Shown here piece after piece: positions 48,523-57,149 of a DNA stretch of 64,000 nt. Source of the stretch: Streptomyces sp. NBC_01775 (GTDB lineage Bacteria; Actinomycetota; Actinomycetes; Streptomycetales; Streptomycetaceae); contig NZ_CP109104.1 in NCBI RefSeq assembly GCF_035917675.1, forward strand, positions 7,564,001 through 7,628,000, in the 5' to 3' direction. Both the position numbers and the translations under genes were made by a program. Within the stretch, counting starts at the first letter, position 1. Every line of letters begins with the position of its first letter. Under the pieces are notes generated by a model. The model did no database searches and had not been told where the DNA came from. It was given only the letters and a program-made list of their open reading frames with translations.

Positions 48523-49099
48523 TCACCACAGGGCGGGCCGCCGCGCGTGCCACGGCCGGGCCGCCTCCAGCTGCGCCGACAAGGACAGCAACAGGCTGTC
48601 CTCGCCGTAGCGTCCGCCCAGCATCACGCCGATGGGCAGGCCCTCCGGGCTCCAGTGCAGGGGCAGGGAGACCGCGGGCTGGCCCGTCGCGTTGTACAGC
48701 GGCGTGAACGGGGTGAAGCGGCTGCTCGCCTCGAACTCGGCGCGCGGGTCGGCGTCGTCGCGCAGGCCGCCCACCGGCCGCGGGGGCTGGGCCAGGGTGG
48801 GGGAGAGGATCGCGTCGGACGCCCGCGACGTTGTTGAGGTCCTTGACCGGCACCGGAACGCCGTGCAGCACGGGCAGCGGCCGTCCCTCACGGCGCGCGG
48901 CCAGCGCCTCGCGCTCAGCCGCCGCGGCCTGTCGGCGCGCCAGTTCGGGCGTGACGGTGAGGAAAGCGCCCACTTCGGCGTCGAGCTGGTCCATCCGGTC
49001 CAGACAGTGCTCGGTCAGCTCCACGGGTGAGACGGTGCCCGCCCGTACCGCTGCCGCCTGCTCGGTCGCCGTCAGATCGTGCAGTTGGGACTTCCCCAT
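48523..49099 (-). pseudogene. Amidase-signature enzyme gene with large internal deletion
   Basis: The 5' part (from the ATG at 49099, MGKSQLHDLTATEQAAAV...) is a normal amidase N-terminus up to PVPVKDLNNVAG, which precedes the catalytic Ser-cisSer-Lys core. At about 48820-48830 the homology jumps frame to SDAILSPTLAQPPRP and runs through LPLHWSPEGLPIGVMLGG to a normal C-terminus (stop at 48523). Roughly 300 residues, including the catalytic serines, are missing, so the product cannot be an active amidase. Confidence 0.88.
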
Positions 49100-49227
49100 C
49101 GTGCCGTCCACTCCCTCGCGCCCGTGCGGGCCTCGACCGGTCGTACGGCGCATCCTCGCACCGGCACCCCGGCGGGGCGCCGGCCCCAGGCCTTGGTCGC
49201 GGGCCGTGGATCCGGCGCGAGGTCAGG

Positions 49228-49785
49228 TCAGCCCTGGGAGGGGAGTGCGGCTCCCCAGCCCAGCCGGGAACTCCCTTTCTGGCGGTGCGCGTTGCGCGCC
49301 TCGCGCCTGCCGGTGTCGGTGCGCACTTCCGTGCGGACCTCACGGCGGGACGTACACGCGTCCTCCGCGTCCATCACCTTGATCATGCGGCGCAGCACCT
49401 CGGCCAGCCTCGGCGTGGGCGGCTGGGCGGGATCGCAGCGCATCAGCGACCTGCCGCCCCATGTCATGCGGTGCCACTCGTCGAGCGCTGTGGGCTGTCT
49501 GATCCCCTTGCGCTTCTCCCGTCTGCGGCGCGCGGCCACTTCGGATTCGTAGACGAGCCAGACCGCGCGGGCCTCCTCCAGCTCCTCCAGCGCGGCGACG
49601 AGCAGCGCGGGGTCGGGCTCGCGGTCGTCGGGATGGAACCCGGCGTTGCGGCACAGGTGGTGCCACGTGGCGCGGTGGCCGTATGGCGCGAACCGCTCCA
49701 GGCATTTGCGGAGAGCCTGCCGACGCTGGGACGGCTCTCTCTCTGGGTCACGAACTTGTTGGGCGAGCGCTCTGAAACCGGCCAA
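49228..49785 (-). CDS. Conserved-looking hypothetical protein, 185 residues
   Basis: TTG start at 49785 is supported by GGAGGTGGG 7 nt upstream. The product is helical, charged, and rich in Arg and Glu (EELEEARAVWLVYESEVAARRRREKRKG), with two cysteines and a basic C-terminus. No signal or membrane segment and no known domain. Its start faces the SDR operon across a 397-bp divergent region. Confidence 0.68.
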   Translation of the reverse strand: MAGFRALAQQVRDPEREPSQRRQALRKCLERFAPYGHRATWHHLCRNAGFHPDDREPDPALLVAALEELEEARAVWLVYESEVAARRRREKRKGIRQPTALDEWHRMTWGGRSLMRCDPAQPPTPRLAEVLRRMIKVMDAEDACTSRREVRTEVRTDTGRREARNAHRQKGSSRLGWGAALPSQG

Positions 49786-50182
49786 TCATCCCACCTCCGG
49801 CGGAGAGGACCCGAGTCGTCGGGGATGTGACGTACAGCCCCTCGCTTTGGATCCCTCTCCGGCGATGCTTTTTTCGCGCGGGGTGCGCGCAGCTTGCTAT
49901 GGCGTGGCGGAATACCCCGGATGTGGCCCTCTATTCCTCCAGAGGACGCATGTATGTCCCATCGGCCGCAGCCGCTTCCGGGATACCCGCCTGTCACGCG
50001 TACACGACGCCGCGCGCCGCACACACCAGGGGAACGAGCCCTCGCCCGCTGCCGTTCCCGAACGCCCGCGGAAGGTGCGGCCCGCCCCTTCCGCCACGAC
50101 ATACCGACTGGTTAGTCTGCTCGGCGGAACGAACACGGCCGGCAGATCATCGAGACCAGCGGATCAGGCAAAGGGGCAGCGG
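49786..50182. promoter_or_regulatory. Divergent promoter region, 397 bp
   Basis: No gene. It contains a GCGCG-gggtg-CGCGC hairpin near 49873 and the ATACCGACT-type operator at 50101-50117, 66 bp before the SDR start. Confidence 0.5.
50101..50117. promoter_or_regulatory. Candidate TetR operator (ATACCGACT type), copy 1
   Basis: ATACCGACTGGTTAGTC contains GACT-N4-AGTC and shares ATACCGACTnGT with the perfect palindrome at 58209-58220 in front of the APH/acyl-CoA dehydrogenase genes. The TetR at 52715 is the probable binder. Confidence 0.62.
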
Positions 50183-51037
50183 ATGGAGTCACTGCGCGAC
50201 AGCGCCGTCGTCGTCACAGGTGCGGGCGGCGGCATAGGGGCGGCCCTCGCCCGCCGGTTCGCGGCCGAGGGCGCCAGGGTCGCCGTCAACGACATCGACC
50301 CGGTCGCTGCCCGCGCGGTCGCCGAGGAGATCGGCGGCGTCGCCGTCCCCGGTGATGCCTCCGGCATCGTGACCGTCGCACGCGAGGCCCTCGGCGGCAC
50401 CGTCGACACCTTCTGCGCCAACGCCGGCATCGGCACCGAGGGCGGCCCCGAGGCCCCGGACGCGGTCTGGGGCGCCGCCTGGGACCTCAACGTCATGGCG
50501 CACGTGCGGGCCGCGCGGGAGCTGATCCCGCACTGGCTGGAGCGCGGGCGGGGCCGCTTCGTCTCCACCGTCTCTGCCGCCGGGCTGCTCAGCATGGTCG
50601 GTTCAGCGCCCTACAGCGTCACCAAGCACGCGGCGCTCGCCTTCGCCGAGTGGATGTCGCTCACCTACCGGCACCGGGGCATCGACGTCCACGCCATCTG
50701 CCCCGAGGGAGTGCGCACCGACATGCTCGCGAGCACCGGTGTGGCCGGGGACGTGGTGCTCAAGCCCGGCGCCATCGCGCCGGAGGCCGTCGCCGACGCG
50801 CTGTTCGCCGCGCTCGCCGAAGAGCGCTTCCTCGTCCTCCCGCACCCGAGCACCGCGGGCCACTACTCCGCGCGCGCCGACGACCCCGACACCTGGCTCA
50901 GCGCCATGAACCACCTCCAGCAGAAGGTCGAGCACCGCACCTCTCCCGGCAGCGGGGGCAGCAGAGGCACCGGGGGGAGCGGGGAGAGCGGGGAGAGCGG
51001 GGAGAGCGGGGAAGGCGAGCGAGAGGGGCGCGCATGA
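50183..51037 (+). CDS. Short-chain dehydrogenase/reductase
   Basis: 284 residues. TGAGGGIGAALARRF, NAGIGT, catalytic Ser in STVSAAG, YSVTKHA. Relatives act on 3-hydroxyacyl or keto compounds. The C-terminal ~25 residues are low-complexity (GESGESGESGEG), encoded by tandem 9-bp units, and are probably dispensable. It is first gene of an operon with the acyl-CoA ligase (ATGA overlap) and TetR. In an lva-like pathway it would match LvaD, the 4-ketoacyl-CoA reductase. Confidence 0.92.
   Translation: MESLRDSAVVVTGAGGGIGAALARRFAAEGARVAVNDIDPVAARAVAEEIGGVAVPGDASGIVTVAREALGGTVDTFCANAGIGTEGGPEAPDAVWGAAWDLNVMAHVRAARELIPHWLERGRGRFVSTVSAAGLLSMVGSAPYSVTKHAALAFAEWMSLTYRHRGIDVHAICPEGVRTDMLASTGVAGDVVLKPGAIAPEAVADALFAALAEERFLVLPHPSTAGHYSARADDPDTWLSAMNHLQQKVEHRTSPGSGGSRGTGGSGESGESGESGEGEREGRA
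50977..51012 (+). repeat. Tandem 9-bp repeat (GAGCGGGGA)4
   Basis: Four units encode the Gly-Glu-Ser tail of the SDR; the 9-bp unit keeps the frame. Confidence 0.85.
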
Positions 51038-52707
51038 CGGCCGCATCGCACCTGACGTACGAGGACAAGCCCTGGCTCGCCCAGCTCAGCCCGGCCCAGC
51101 GCGCCCCCGTCACCCCGCCGGAGACCATCCTGCACGCCTTCCGCGAGGCGGCCCGCGAGGTGCCCGAGCGCACCGCGCTCGCCTACTTCGACGGGCGGCT
51201 CACCTACGCCGGGACCGACTCGCTGAGCGACGGCATCGCGGCCCACCTGGCGGCCCTCGGCCTGGAGCGCGGCGACCGGGTGGCGCTGATGCTCCAGAAC
51301 ACCCCGCACTTCGTGCTGGCGCTGCTCGGTGCGTGGAAGGCGGGCGCGACGGTCGTGCCTGTCAACCCCATGTACAAGCGTGGCGAGGTAGCCCACGTCC
51401 TGAAGGACGCCGGGGTGTCCGCGCTGGTGTGCTCCGACCGGGCCTGGGAGTCGTACCTGCGCGAGACGGCCGCCGGAACCGGGGTGCACACCGTGCTGAC
51501 CGCCTGCGAACGGGACCTGCAAACGCGCGACGACCAGCGCGTGCTGGGCTTCGAACGCGCCGCGCCGGCCGACGACGCCGAGGACCTGCTCGCCGCCGCG
51601 CGCGGTGGCCGTCCCGCGCCCGCGGGCCGTGAGCCGACCGCCGACGACATCGCGCTGATCAGCTACACCTCGGGCACCAGCGGCAGCCCCAAGGGCGCCA
51701 TGAACACCCACGCGAACATCGCCTTCAACGCCGAGCGGCAGCACATGGCCGGGCAGGTGCCCGCGGGCGGGTGTGTCTTCGCGCTGGCGCCGCTGTTCCA
51801 CATCACCGGCATGGTCGTCCAGCTCGCGGGCTCCATCGCCAACAAGGGCACGCTCGCGCTGGCCTACCGCTTCGAGGCCGGCGTCGTCCTGGACGCCTTC
51901 CTGGAGCACCGGCCCGCCTACACCGTCGGCCCCTCCACGGCGTTCATGGCGCTGGCCGCGCACCCGGATGTGACCCGCGAGCACTTCGCCTCGTTCGCGC
52001 ACATCTCCTCGGGCGGGGCGCCGCTGCCGCCCGCGCTGGTGGAGAAGTTCCGCGCCGCCTTCGGCCCCTACATCGGCAACGGCTACGGACTGACCGAGTG
52101 CACCGCCCCCTGCGCCTCGGTGCCGCCCGGAAAGGAGGCGCCCGTCGACCCGGCCTCCGGCACCCTGGCCGTCGGCGTGCCAGGACCCGACACCGTCGTC
52201 CGGGTCCTGGACGAGCGGGGCGAGCCGGTGCCCTTCGGCGCGCACGGCGAGATCGCCGTACGCGGCCCGCAGGTCGTCCCCGGCTACTGGCGCCGGCCCG
52301 AGGAGACGGCCGCGGCCCTGCCCGGCGGTGAACTGCGCACCGGCGACATCGGATTCATGGACGAGAACGGCTGGCTCTACGTCGTCGACCGCAAGAAGGA
52401 CATGATCAACGCCTCCGGCTTCAAGGTCTGGCCCCGCGAGGTCGAGGACGTGCTCTACGCTCACCCGGCCGTCCGGGAGGCCGCCGTCGTCGGAGTGCCC
52501 GACAGCTACCGGGGCGAGACGGTCAAGGCCTACGTCAGCCTGCGCGAGGGCACCGGGGCGACCCCGCACGAACTGGCCGCCCACTGCGAGGAGCGGCTGG
52601 CGGCCTACAAATACCCGCGCGAGGTCCAGATCCTCTCCGACCTGCCCAAGACCACCAGTGGGAAGATCTTGCGGCGGGAGCTGCGTTCCCGCCGGGGAAG
52701 CGCGTGA
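51034..52707 (+). CDS. Acyl-CoA ligase (AMP-forming)
   Basis: 557 residues, ANL superfamily. AMP-binding YTSGTSGSPKGAM, GNGYGLTECT, the hinge VDRKKDMINASGFKVWP and C-terminal catalytic Lys in TTSGKILRREL. It activates a carboxylic acid to its CoA thioester; a medium or branched chain or hydroxy acid would suit the neighbours (LvaE role in an lva-like pathway). The start overlaps the SDR stop; the TetR gene follows after 7 bp. Confidence 0.94.
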   Translation: MTAASHLTYEDKPWLAQLSPAQRAPVTPPETILHAFREAAREVPERTALAYFDGRLTYAGTDSLSDGIAAHLAALGLERGDRVALMLQNTPHFVLALLGAWKAGATVVPVNPMYKRGEVAHVLKDAGVSALVCSDRAWESYLRETAAGTGVHTVLTACERDLQTRDDQRVLGFERAAPADDAEDLLAAARGGRPAPAGREPTADDIALISYTSGTSGSPKGAMNTHANIAFNAERQHMAGQVPAGGCVFALAPLFHITGMVVQLAGSIANKGTLALAYRFEAGVVLDAFLEHRPAYTVGPSTAFMALAAHPDVTREHFASFAHISSGGAPLPPALVEKFRAAFGPYIGNGYGLTECTAPCASVPPGKEAPVDPASGTLAVGVPGPDTVVRVLDERGEPVPFGAHGEIAVRGPQVVPGYWRRPEETAAALPGGELRTGDIGFMDENGWLYVVDRKKDMINASGFKVWPREVEDVLYAHPAVREAAVVGVPDSYRGETVKAYVSLREGTGATPHELAAHCEERLAAYKYPREVQILSDLPKTTSGKILRRELRSRRGSA

Positions 52708-52714
52708 ACGAGCG

Positions 52715-53389
52715 ATGAGCGAGAGGCAGGTGGCAGTCATGGCGGCCAGGGACGGTGCGGGACGTCCGGCGCATCGGGGCGCGGCGGGAACGGTGGGCCA
52801 TGACGGCTCGGGCGACACCCCGGCACCCGTGCCGCAGCGCCTGCTGGCCGCCGCCACCCGCCTGTTCGCCGAGCAGGGCTACGACCGTACGTCCGTCCAG
52901 GAGATCGTCGAGGCGGCGGGCGTCACCAAGGGCGCGCTCTACCACTACTTCGGCTCCAAGGACGACCTGCTGCACGAGATCTACGGGCGGCTGCTGCGCC
53001 TCCAGACGGAGCGGCTCGACGCGTTCGCGGACCGCGAGGCCCCCGTTGAGCAGCGGCTCCACGAGGCAGCCGTCGATGTCGTCGTCACCACCATCGACAA
53101 CTTCGACGACGCCATGATTTTCTTCCGTTCCATGCACCAGCTCTCCCCGGAGAAGCAGAAGCAGGTGCGCGCGGAGCGCCGCCGCTACCACGAGCGGTTC
53201 CGCGCGCTCGTGGAAGAGGGCCAGCACAGCGGCGTCTTCAGCACCGCCACCCCCGCCGACCTGGTGGTCGACTACCACTTCGGCTCCGTGCACCACCTCA
53301 GCAGCTGGTACCGCCCCGGGGGGCGCCTCACGCCGCAGGAGGTCGCCGAACACCTCGCCGACCTGCTGCTGCGCGCGCTGCGCCCCTAG
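52715..53389 (+). CDS. TetR-family regulator of the acyl-CoA regulon
   Basis: 224 residues from the ATG at 52715; an ATG at 52739 has a better Shine-Dalgarno (AGGTGG) and may be the real start. The HTH (EQGYDRTSVQEIVEAAGVTKGALYHYFGSKDDLL, residues ~52-86) is of the FadR/KstR-like kind, with a C-terminal domain containing FRSMHQLSPEKQKQVRAERR. It is last in the SDR-ligase operon. It probably binds the ATACCGACT-type palindromes at 50101 and 58209, using an acyl-CoA ligand. Confidence 0.92.
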   Translation: MSERQVAVMAARDGAGRPAHRGAAGTVGHDGSGDTPAPVPQRLLAAATRLFAEQGYDRTSVQEIVEAAGVTKGALYHYFGSKDDLLHEIYGRLLRLQTERLDAFADREAPVEQRLHEAAVDVVVTTIDNFDDAMIFFRSMHQLSPEKQKQVRAERRRYHERFRALVEEGQHSGVFSTATPADLVVDYHFGSVHHLSSWYRPGGRLTPQEVAEHLADLLLRALRP

Positions 53390-53434
53390 CCCTGGCTCCA
53401 GCCCGCCGCCCGTAGCTCCAGGAAGGGACTTTTC

Positions 53435-54415
53435 GTGAAGGCATGGCGCGTCCACACCAACGGCGAACCGCGCGACGTGATGCGGCTGGAGGAGATACCC
53501 GAGCCCGAACCGGCCCCGGGCCAGCTCCTGGTGAAGGTGCTCGCCGCCAACGTCAACTACCCCGACGCCATGCTCTGCCGTGGCGAGTACCAGATCCGGC
53601 CACCGCTCCCCTTCACCCCTGGCGTCGAGCTGTGCGGCGAGATCGTGTCCGGGCCGCGCGCGGGCGAACGCGTCCTCGGCCAGCCCGTGCTGCCCGTCGG
53701 CGCCTTCGGCGAGCTGACCGTCATCAGCGAACAGACGGCGCTGCCCGCGCCCTCCGCGCTCGACGACGCGGAGGCCGCCGCGCTCCACATCGGCTACCAG
53801 ACCGGCTGGTTCGGCCTGCACCGTCGCGCGGCCCTGCGTGAAGGCGAGACCCTGCTGGTGCACGCCGCCGCGGGCGGGGTCGGCAGCGCCGCCGTCCAGT
53901 TGGGGAAAGCCGCGGGCGCCAGGGTGATCGGCGTGGTCGGCGGCCCGGCGAAGGCCGAGGTCGCCCGCGAACTGGGCTGCGACGTGGTGGTCGACCGCCG
54001 CTCCGACGACGTCGTCGCCGCCGTCAAGGAGGCCACCGGCGGCCGGGGCGCGGACGTGGTCTACGACCCGGTGGGCGGGGACGCCTACGCCAAGTCGGTC
54101 AAGTGCGTCGCCTTCGAGGGCCGCATCGTCGTGGTCGGCTTCGCCAGCGGCGCGGTGCCGACACCCGGCCTCAACCACGCCCTGGTCAAGAACTACTCGA
54201 TCCTCGGCCTGCATTGGGGCCTCTACGCCCAGCGCGAGCCCGCCGCGATCGTCGCCTGCCACGAGGAGCTCTCCCGGCTTGCCGCCTCGGGGTCCATCCG
54301 CCCGCTGGTGAGCGAGCGCACCCCGCTGGACGGGACCGCGGACGCGGTGCAGCGGGTGTTCGACGGGGTGACCACAGGCCGCGTCGTCGTGGTCCCCACG
54401 GAGGAGTCCCCCTAG
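53435..54415 (+). CDS. NADPH:quinone oxidoreductase-like MDR enzyme
   Basis: 326 residues. Zinc-free medium-chain dehydrogenase: NYPDAMLCRGEYQ, TPGVELCGEIV, AAAGGVGSAAVQLGKAAGARVIG, and VYDPVGGDAYAKS. The family includes quinone reductases and 2-enoyl reductases. GTG at 53435 follows AGGAAGGG. It lies 45 bp downstream of the TetR gene on the same strand, so it probably belongs to the same unit. Confidence 0.92.
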   Translation: MKAWRVHTNGEPRDVMRLEEIPEPEPAPGQLLVKVLAANVNYPDAMLCRGEYQIRPPLPFTPGVELCGEIVSGPRAGERVLGQPVLPVGAFGELTVISEQTALPAPSALDDAEAAALHIGYQTGWFGLHRRAALREGETLLVHAAAGGVGSAAVQLGKAAGARVIGVVGGPAKAEVARELGCDVVVDRRSDDVVAAVKEATGGRGADVVYDPVGGDAYAKSVKCVAFEGRIVVVGFASGAVPTPGLNHALVKNYSILGLHWGLYAQREPAAIVACHEELSRLAASGSIRPLVSERTPLDGTADAVQRVFDGVTTGRVVVVPTEESP

Positions 54416-54418
54416 GTC

Positions 54419-54468
54419 GTGTCTTCGAAGTCCCGTCTGCCCGGCGGACGACGCTACTTTGAAGACAC
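54419..54468. repeat. 50-bp inverted repeat, likely transposon-end relic
   Basis: Arms GTGTCTTC-g-AAGT-cc-CGTC and GACG-ct-ACTT-t-GAAGACAC pair at 16 of 19 positions around a ~12-nt loop, beginning 3 bp after the oxidoreductase stop. The perfect 8-bp outer ends and the layout look like insertion-sequence ends joined after loss of the body. It could also serve as a terminator. The rest of the gap to 54683 shows nothing else. Confidence 0.5.
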
Positions 54469-54683
54469 TCCCCAGCACCCGCTGTTCGGCAACCGCACGG
54501 GAGCGCAGGGGCCGGCCACGCGACGGGAGGCCCACCACGCCCGTCGCCTGGCGGCGACCGGTGGTCGGGAGCGGATGACGGCGGCCCGGTGTCCGCTCCA
54601 CAGCGGCCAGGACCGTCCGGGTCGCCGCGTAGCCCGAGGCCCCACCCTCACTCGCGGTGACAGCGCCGTGCGACATTGTGGGG

Positions 54684-55361
54684 ATGGAGTCCCAGACAGG
54701 AACGCCGTACGGCGGCGGCCCGCCGCTCAATCCCTCGCAGGTCCCGGCGGGGGACGTGCGGCCACGGCGCGTCTGGTACGTGGTCGCCGGGGTGCTGGCG
54801 CTCGTGCTGGCCGGTGCCGGTGCCGCCGTCATCGTGGTGACGGTGAAGGACACGGTGGACTCGGTCGACACCGGCCGGAGCTTCTCCGGCGGCAGCTCGG
54901 AGACGTTCAGCTTCACCGAGGGGGAGACCAAGGCGATCTACGTCTCCCAGCCCCGGAAGGGCCGGGTCGACTGCCGTATCCCGAAGATGGAGTCCGGGTC
55001 GATGACCCAGCCGGACAGCACGATCCGGATCACCGTCGGGTCCCGCACCTGGGACCGCGTCTTCGAGGTGAAGCCCGCCGACAGCGGCGACTACACGCTC
55101 ACCTGCATCTCGGAGCAGCAGGCGGAATTCGCGTTGGGGGACAAGCCCCAGGTGGGGGCCACGGTGGGCGGCATCTTCGCGGCGATCGGCCTCTTCTTCG
55201 CCGCGACGGCGGCAGCCGTGGGCATCAGCGTCATCACGGCTGTCCGGCGTGGCCGCCACCGCCGCCGGCTCGCCGCCATGTGGGCTCCTCCACCGCAGTG
55301 GGCCCCGGGCGCCGCCGGCCCGCCCCCGGGGCCCCGCCCAGGCCACTGGCCTCACGCTTAG
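54684..55361 (+). CDS. Membrane protein with a central extracytoplasmic domain
   Basis: 225 residues. A Pro/Gly-rich cytoplasmic N-terminus, helix 1 (VWYVVAGVLALVLAGAGAAVIVV), an external beta-rich domain (~55-140: FSFTEGETKAIYVSQP, YTLTCISEQQ with a Cys pair), helix 2 (GGIFAAIGLFFAATAAAVGISVI), and a basic then Pro-rich tail. This is a common architecture in Streptomyces; function unknown. The ATG at 54684 is preferred over upstream codons. Confidence 0.82.
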   Translation: MESQTGTPYGGGPPLNPSQVPAGDVRPRRVWYVVAGVLALVLAGAGAAVIVVTVKDTVDSVDTGRSFSGGSSETFSFTEGETKAIYVSQPRKGRVDCRIPKMESGSMTQPDSTIRITVGSRTWDRVFEVKPADSGDYTLTCISEQQAEFALGDKPQVGATVGGIFAAIGLFFAATAAAVGISVITAVRRGRHRRRLAAMWAPPPQWAPGAAGPPPGPRPGHWPHA

Positions 55362-55523
55362 GGGGTTTTGGCGTGGCCGGGCGGCCGGCCCTGCCAGGGC
55401 GCAGAGCAAGGTGACGCCGTGCCCGGTGGCCCTGGAGCCTGTCTGACAGAAGATCAGCAGCTGTGGACCAGGCCCGGAGCAACGGCCTTGCTGAGGTGAC
55501 ACCGGGCGGGCGATGCTGGGCCG

Positions 55524-55802
55524 GTGCCGGGACAGCGAAAGAGGAAGCGCCAGCAGCAGGACGTGAGTCCGCGGGCCACCACTCACACCACTCCTGGCAC
55601 AGGCCACTGGGAGCTGCTGTTCGAGACTCAGGACGCGTCGGAGCTGCGTGCTCACCTGCGCCGTCCGCGTTCCGCGGAGCGACGGATCGACTGGAGGCTG
55701 ACCAGGATCGACACGCTCTGTGGGCGACGGGCGCAGCCGACCACCTATCGGCTGAGCTTGTTCGTGCCGGACCGGAGTGAATCCCACCCGGCACCATCCT
55801 GA
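55524..55802 (+). CDS. Possible small protein, 92 residues
   Basis: GTG at 55524. Basic N-terminus (MPGQRKRKRQQ), then WELLFETQDASELRAHLRR and IDTLCGRRAQPTTYRLSLFVPD, which read like a real folded domain. No known family. The Shine-Dalgarno is poor and the surrounding 565-bp gap (55362-55926) shows no other gene, so the call is tentative. Confidence 0.45.
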   Translation: MPGQRKRKRQQQDVSPRATTHTTPGTGHWELLFETQDASELRAHLRRPRSAERRIDWRLTRIDTLCGRRAQPTTYRLSLFVPDRSESHPAPS

Positions 55803-55926
55803 TCACCGATCTTGTGGCGGGACATGGTGAGTTGACGGGTGTGTTGTGGCGTCTGCGGACAGGCGGTCCCATGGCGTGACCTTCCGGAACGCCATGGAGA
55901 AGCCCCCTCCCGGAACGCGGAAAGAA

Positions 55927-57141
55927 TCAGGCGTACCGCCGCAACTCACGCCGTGCCAGCGAACGCTGATGAACCTCATCAGGCCCGTCAGCCAGGCGCA
56001 GCGTCCGCGCCGCGGCCCAGAGCTCCGCCAGCGGGAAGTCCTGGGAGACGCCACCCGCACCATGAAGCTGGACCGCGTCGTCAAGGATGCCGACCACCGC
56101 GCGCGGGGTCGCGATCTTGATGGCCTGGATCTCGGTGTGCGCGCCCCGGTTGCCCACCGTGTCCATCAGCCAGGCCGTCTTCAGCACGAGCAGCCGCAGC
56201 TGCTCGACCTGAACACGGGCATCCGCGATCCACCCGTGGACCACGCCCTGCTGAGCGAGCGGCTTGCCGAACGCCGTTCGGCCCAGCGCCCGTCGGCACA
56301 TCAGCTCGATCGCCCGCTCGGCCATGCCGATGAGCCGCATGCAGTGGTGGATGCGGCCGGGCCCCAACCGGGCCTGGGCGATGGCGAAGCCGCCGCCCTC
56401 CTCGCCGACGAGATTCGAGACGGGCACGCGCACCTCGTCGAAGACGACCTCCGCGTGGCCGCCGTGGTAGTGGTCCTCGTAGCCGTACACGGACATCGCA
56501 CGCCGGATCTCGACACCGGGAGTATCCCTCGGGACGAGCACCATCGACTGCTGGCGCCGCACATCTGCCCCGTCCGGGTCGGTCTTGCCCATGACGATGA
56601 AGATCCGGCAGTCCGGGTTCATCGCCCCGGAGATGTACCACTTGCGGCCGGTGATGACGTAGCTGTCGCCCTCCCGCCGGATGCGTGTGCCGATGTTCGT
56701 CGCGTCCGAGGAGGCCACCTCGGGCTCGGTCATCGCGAACGCCGAGCGGATCTCCCCGTCCAGCAGCGGCTTCAGCCACCGCTCGCGCTGCTCGGGCGAG
56801 CCGAACTGGGCCAGCACCTCCATGTTCCCGGTGTCGGGCGCCGCGCAGTTGAGGGCCGTGGGCGCGAGCTGGGGGCTGTGCCCTGTGATCTCGGCGAGGG
56901 GCGCGTACTGGAGGTTGGTGAGGCCCGCGCCGTACTCCGGGTCCGGCAGGAAGAGGTTCCACAGGCCCTGCTTGCGCGCCTCGGCCTTCAGCTCGTCCAC
57001 CACCCGGGGCGTCTGCCAGGGTGACTCCAGCTCGGCCCGCTGCTCGTGCGACACGCGCTCCGCGGGGCGCAAGTGCTCCGCCATGAAGGCCGACAGCTTC
57101 TCGCGCAGCTCTTCGGTGCGCGCGTCGAATGCGAAGTCCAT
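55927..57141 (-). CDS. Acyl-CoA dehydrogenase (ACAD10/11-type partner)
   Basis: 404 residues. FAD-dependent acyl-CoA dehydrogenase fold: AFAMTEPEVASSDATNIGTRI, GRKWYISGAMNPDCRIFIVMG, FGKPLAQQGVVHGWIADAR, and QLHGAGGVSQDFPLAELW. It belongs with the long-chain/ACAD11-like branch that sits beside APH-type kinases. It starts 8 bp after the kinase stop, so the two form an operon. With the kinase it may convert phosphorylated 4-hydroxyacyl-CoA to enoyl-CoA, as ACAD10/11 and LvaC do. Confidence 0.93.
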   Translation of the reverse strand: MDFAFDARTEELREKLSAFMAEHLRPAERVSHEQRAELESPWQTPRVVDELKAEARKQGLWNLFLPDPEYGAGLTNLQYAPLAEITGHSPQLAPTALNCAAPDTGNMEVLAQFGSPEQRERWLKPLLDGEIRSAFAMTEPEVASSDATNIGTRIRREGDSYVITGRKWYISGAMNPDCRIFIVMGKTDPDGADVRRQQSMVLVPRDTPGVEIRRAMSVYGYEDHYHGGHAEVVFDEVRVPVSNLVGEEGGGFAIAQARLGPGRIHHCMRLIGMAERAIELMCRRALGRTAFGKPLAQQGVVHGWIADARVQVEQLRLLVLKTAWLMDTVGNRGAHTEIQAIKIATPRAVVGILDDAVQLHGAGGVSQDFPLAELWAAARTLRLADGPDEVHQRSLARRELRRYA

Positions 57142-57149
57142 GTGCTGCC

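Noticed and set aside
49646..50182. Upstream extension of the SDR at 50183
   Set aside because: It is non-coding in character, contains the operator, and would put a ~180-residue tail before the Rossmann motif.
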